Assembly (NCBI GenBank): GCA_001938485.1
Contig: MQRK01216367.1
Coordinates: 1-27,395, forward strand
Source of the DNA: Girardia tigrina
Lineage: Eukaryota; Platyhelminthes; Tricladida; Dugesiidae
Reading direction: 5' to 3'
DNA length: 27,395 bases
The notes under the pieces were generated by a model, which did not search any database, was not told where the DNA came from, and saw only the letters and a program-made list of their open reading frames with translations. Each line of letters opens with the position of its first letter. Within the stretch, counting starts at the first letter, position 1. The translations under genes were made by a program, and so were the position numbers. Below are positions 27,285 to 27,395 of this stretch, one piece after another.

Positions 27285-27395
27285 CAGTCGCGAGCAAAAG
27301 TAATGGGCCACCTAGGTAAAATATCTATTTCATTAGAAATAGGCACTTGACTAAAACAATATGCTATATAATAAGTTATATATTATTTCTGAAGG
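27285..27395 (+). mobile_element. Tc1/mariner-type terminal repeat, runs off the window
   Basis: After a TA dinucleotide (27283-27284) comes CAGTCGCGAGCAAAAGTAAT, then GGGCCACC. This closely resembles the terminal inverted repeats of many Tc1-like elements (CAGT...GCAAAAGTA.T....CACC), which insert at TA. Only one end is present, so size and coding content cannot be judged; it may be a full element or a small non-autonomous one. Confidence 0.65.

Noticed and set aside
1-27395. CRISPR array, bacterial operon or prophage.
   Set aside because: Repeats are not short and regularly spaced with unique spacers, and there are no ribosome-binding sites or recognisable bacterial or phage genes; the mobile elements are those of animals.

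Overview
This window looks like repeat-rich intergenic DNA from an AT-rich invertebrate animal genome, most likely an arthropod (a nematode is not excluded). The reasons are the very low GC, long ATT microsatellites, eukaryotic TATA and AATAAA signals, and a mix of animal transposable elements: Ty3/Gypsy LTR retrotransposons, a hAT transposon, a non-LTR retrotransposon, a Tc1/mariner-type end and a FLYWCH zinc-finger fragment. There are no bacterial operons, tRNAs, rRNAs or CRISPR arrays. I see no complete host gene of known function.

Layout. Positions 1-5.8 kb are AT-rich spacer with two ATT tracts, a short 23-bp tandem repeat, one small open frame of unknown function (1665-1964) and a 252-bp dispersed repeat. 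At 5.8-9.5 kb lie an LTR with a primer-binding-site-like sequence, a leader carrying repeated hairpin motifs, and a Gypsy integrase fragment. That integrase is split by a 1734-bp hAT transposon with clear terminal inverted repeats and diverged 8-bp target duplications. At 9.67-10.78 kb is a satellite array of about six 191-208-bp units. It is followed by a Gypsy integrase C-terminal fragment on the minus strand.

Positions 11.3-12.3 kb hold unrecognised plus-strand coding-like sequence. Positions 13.0-16.8 kb hold a run of short minus-strand frames: one starts with a signal-peptide-like segment, two end in membrane anchors, and one part carries a 183-bp duplication. I could not assign them to a family. 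They could be an old virus-derived or element-derived block, and I treat them as a fossil. Positions 17-21 kb are mostly non-coding, with several inverted repeats, an LTR- or promoter-like stretch and a small GC-richer open frame (19007-19252). Two intact minus-strand frames of 194 and 187 residues (21523-22107 and 22321-22884) are the longest open frames and also unrecognised.

Positions 23.8-26.3 kb hold two pieces of Gypsy integrase on the minus strand. Between them lie an inverted second copy of the 5.8-kb LTR, a non-LTR reverse transcriptase fragment, a FLYWCH zinc-finger fragment and a 122-bp tandem duplication. The window ends with an LTR-like promoter region and a Tc1/mariner-type terminal repeat that runs off the edge.

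How it fits together: the region is best read as layered transposon insertions rather than a working gene system. The parts that may be new are the unrecognised frames at 11.5-12.0, 13-16.8 and 21.5-22.9 kb.
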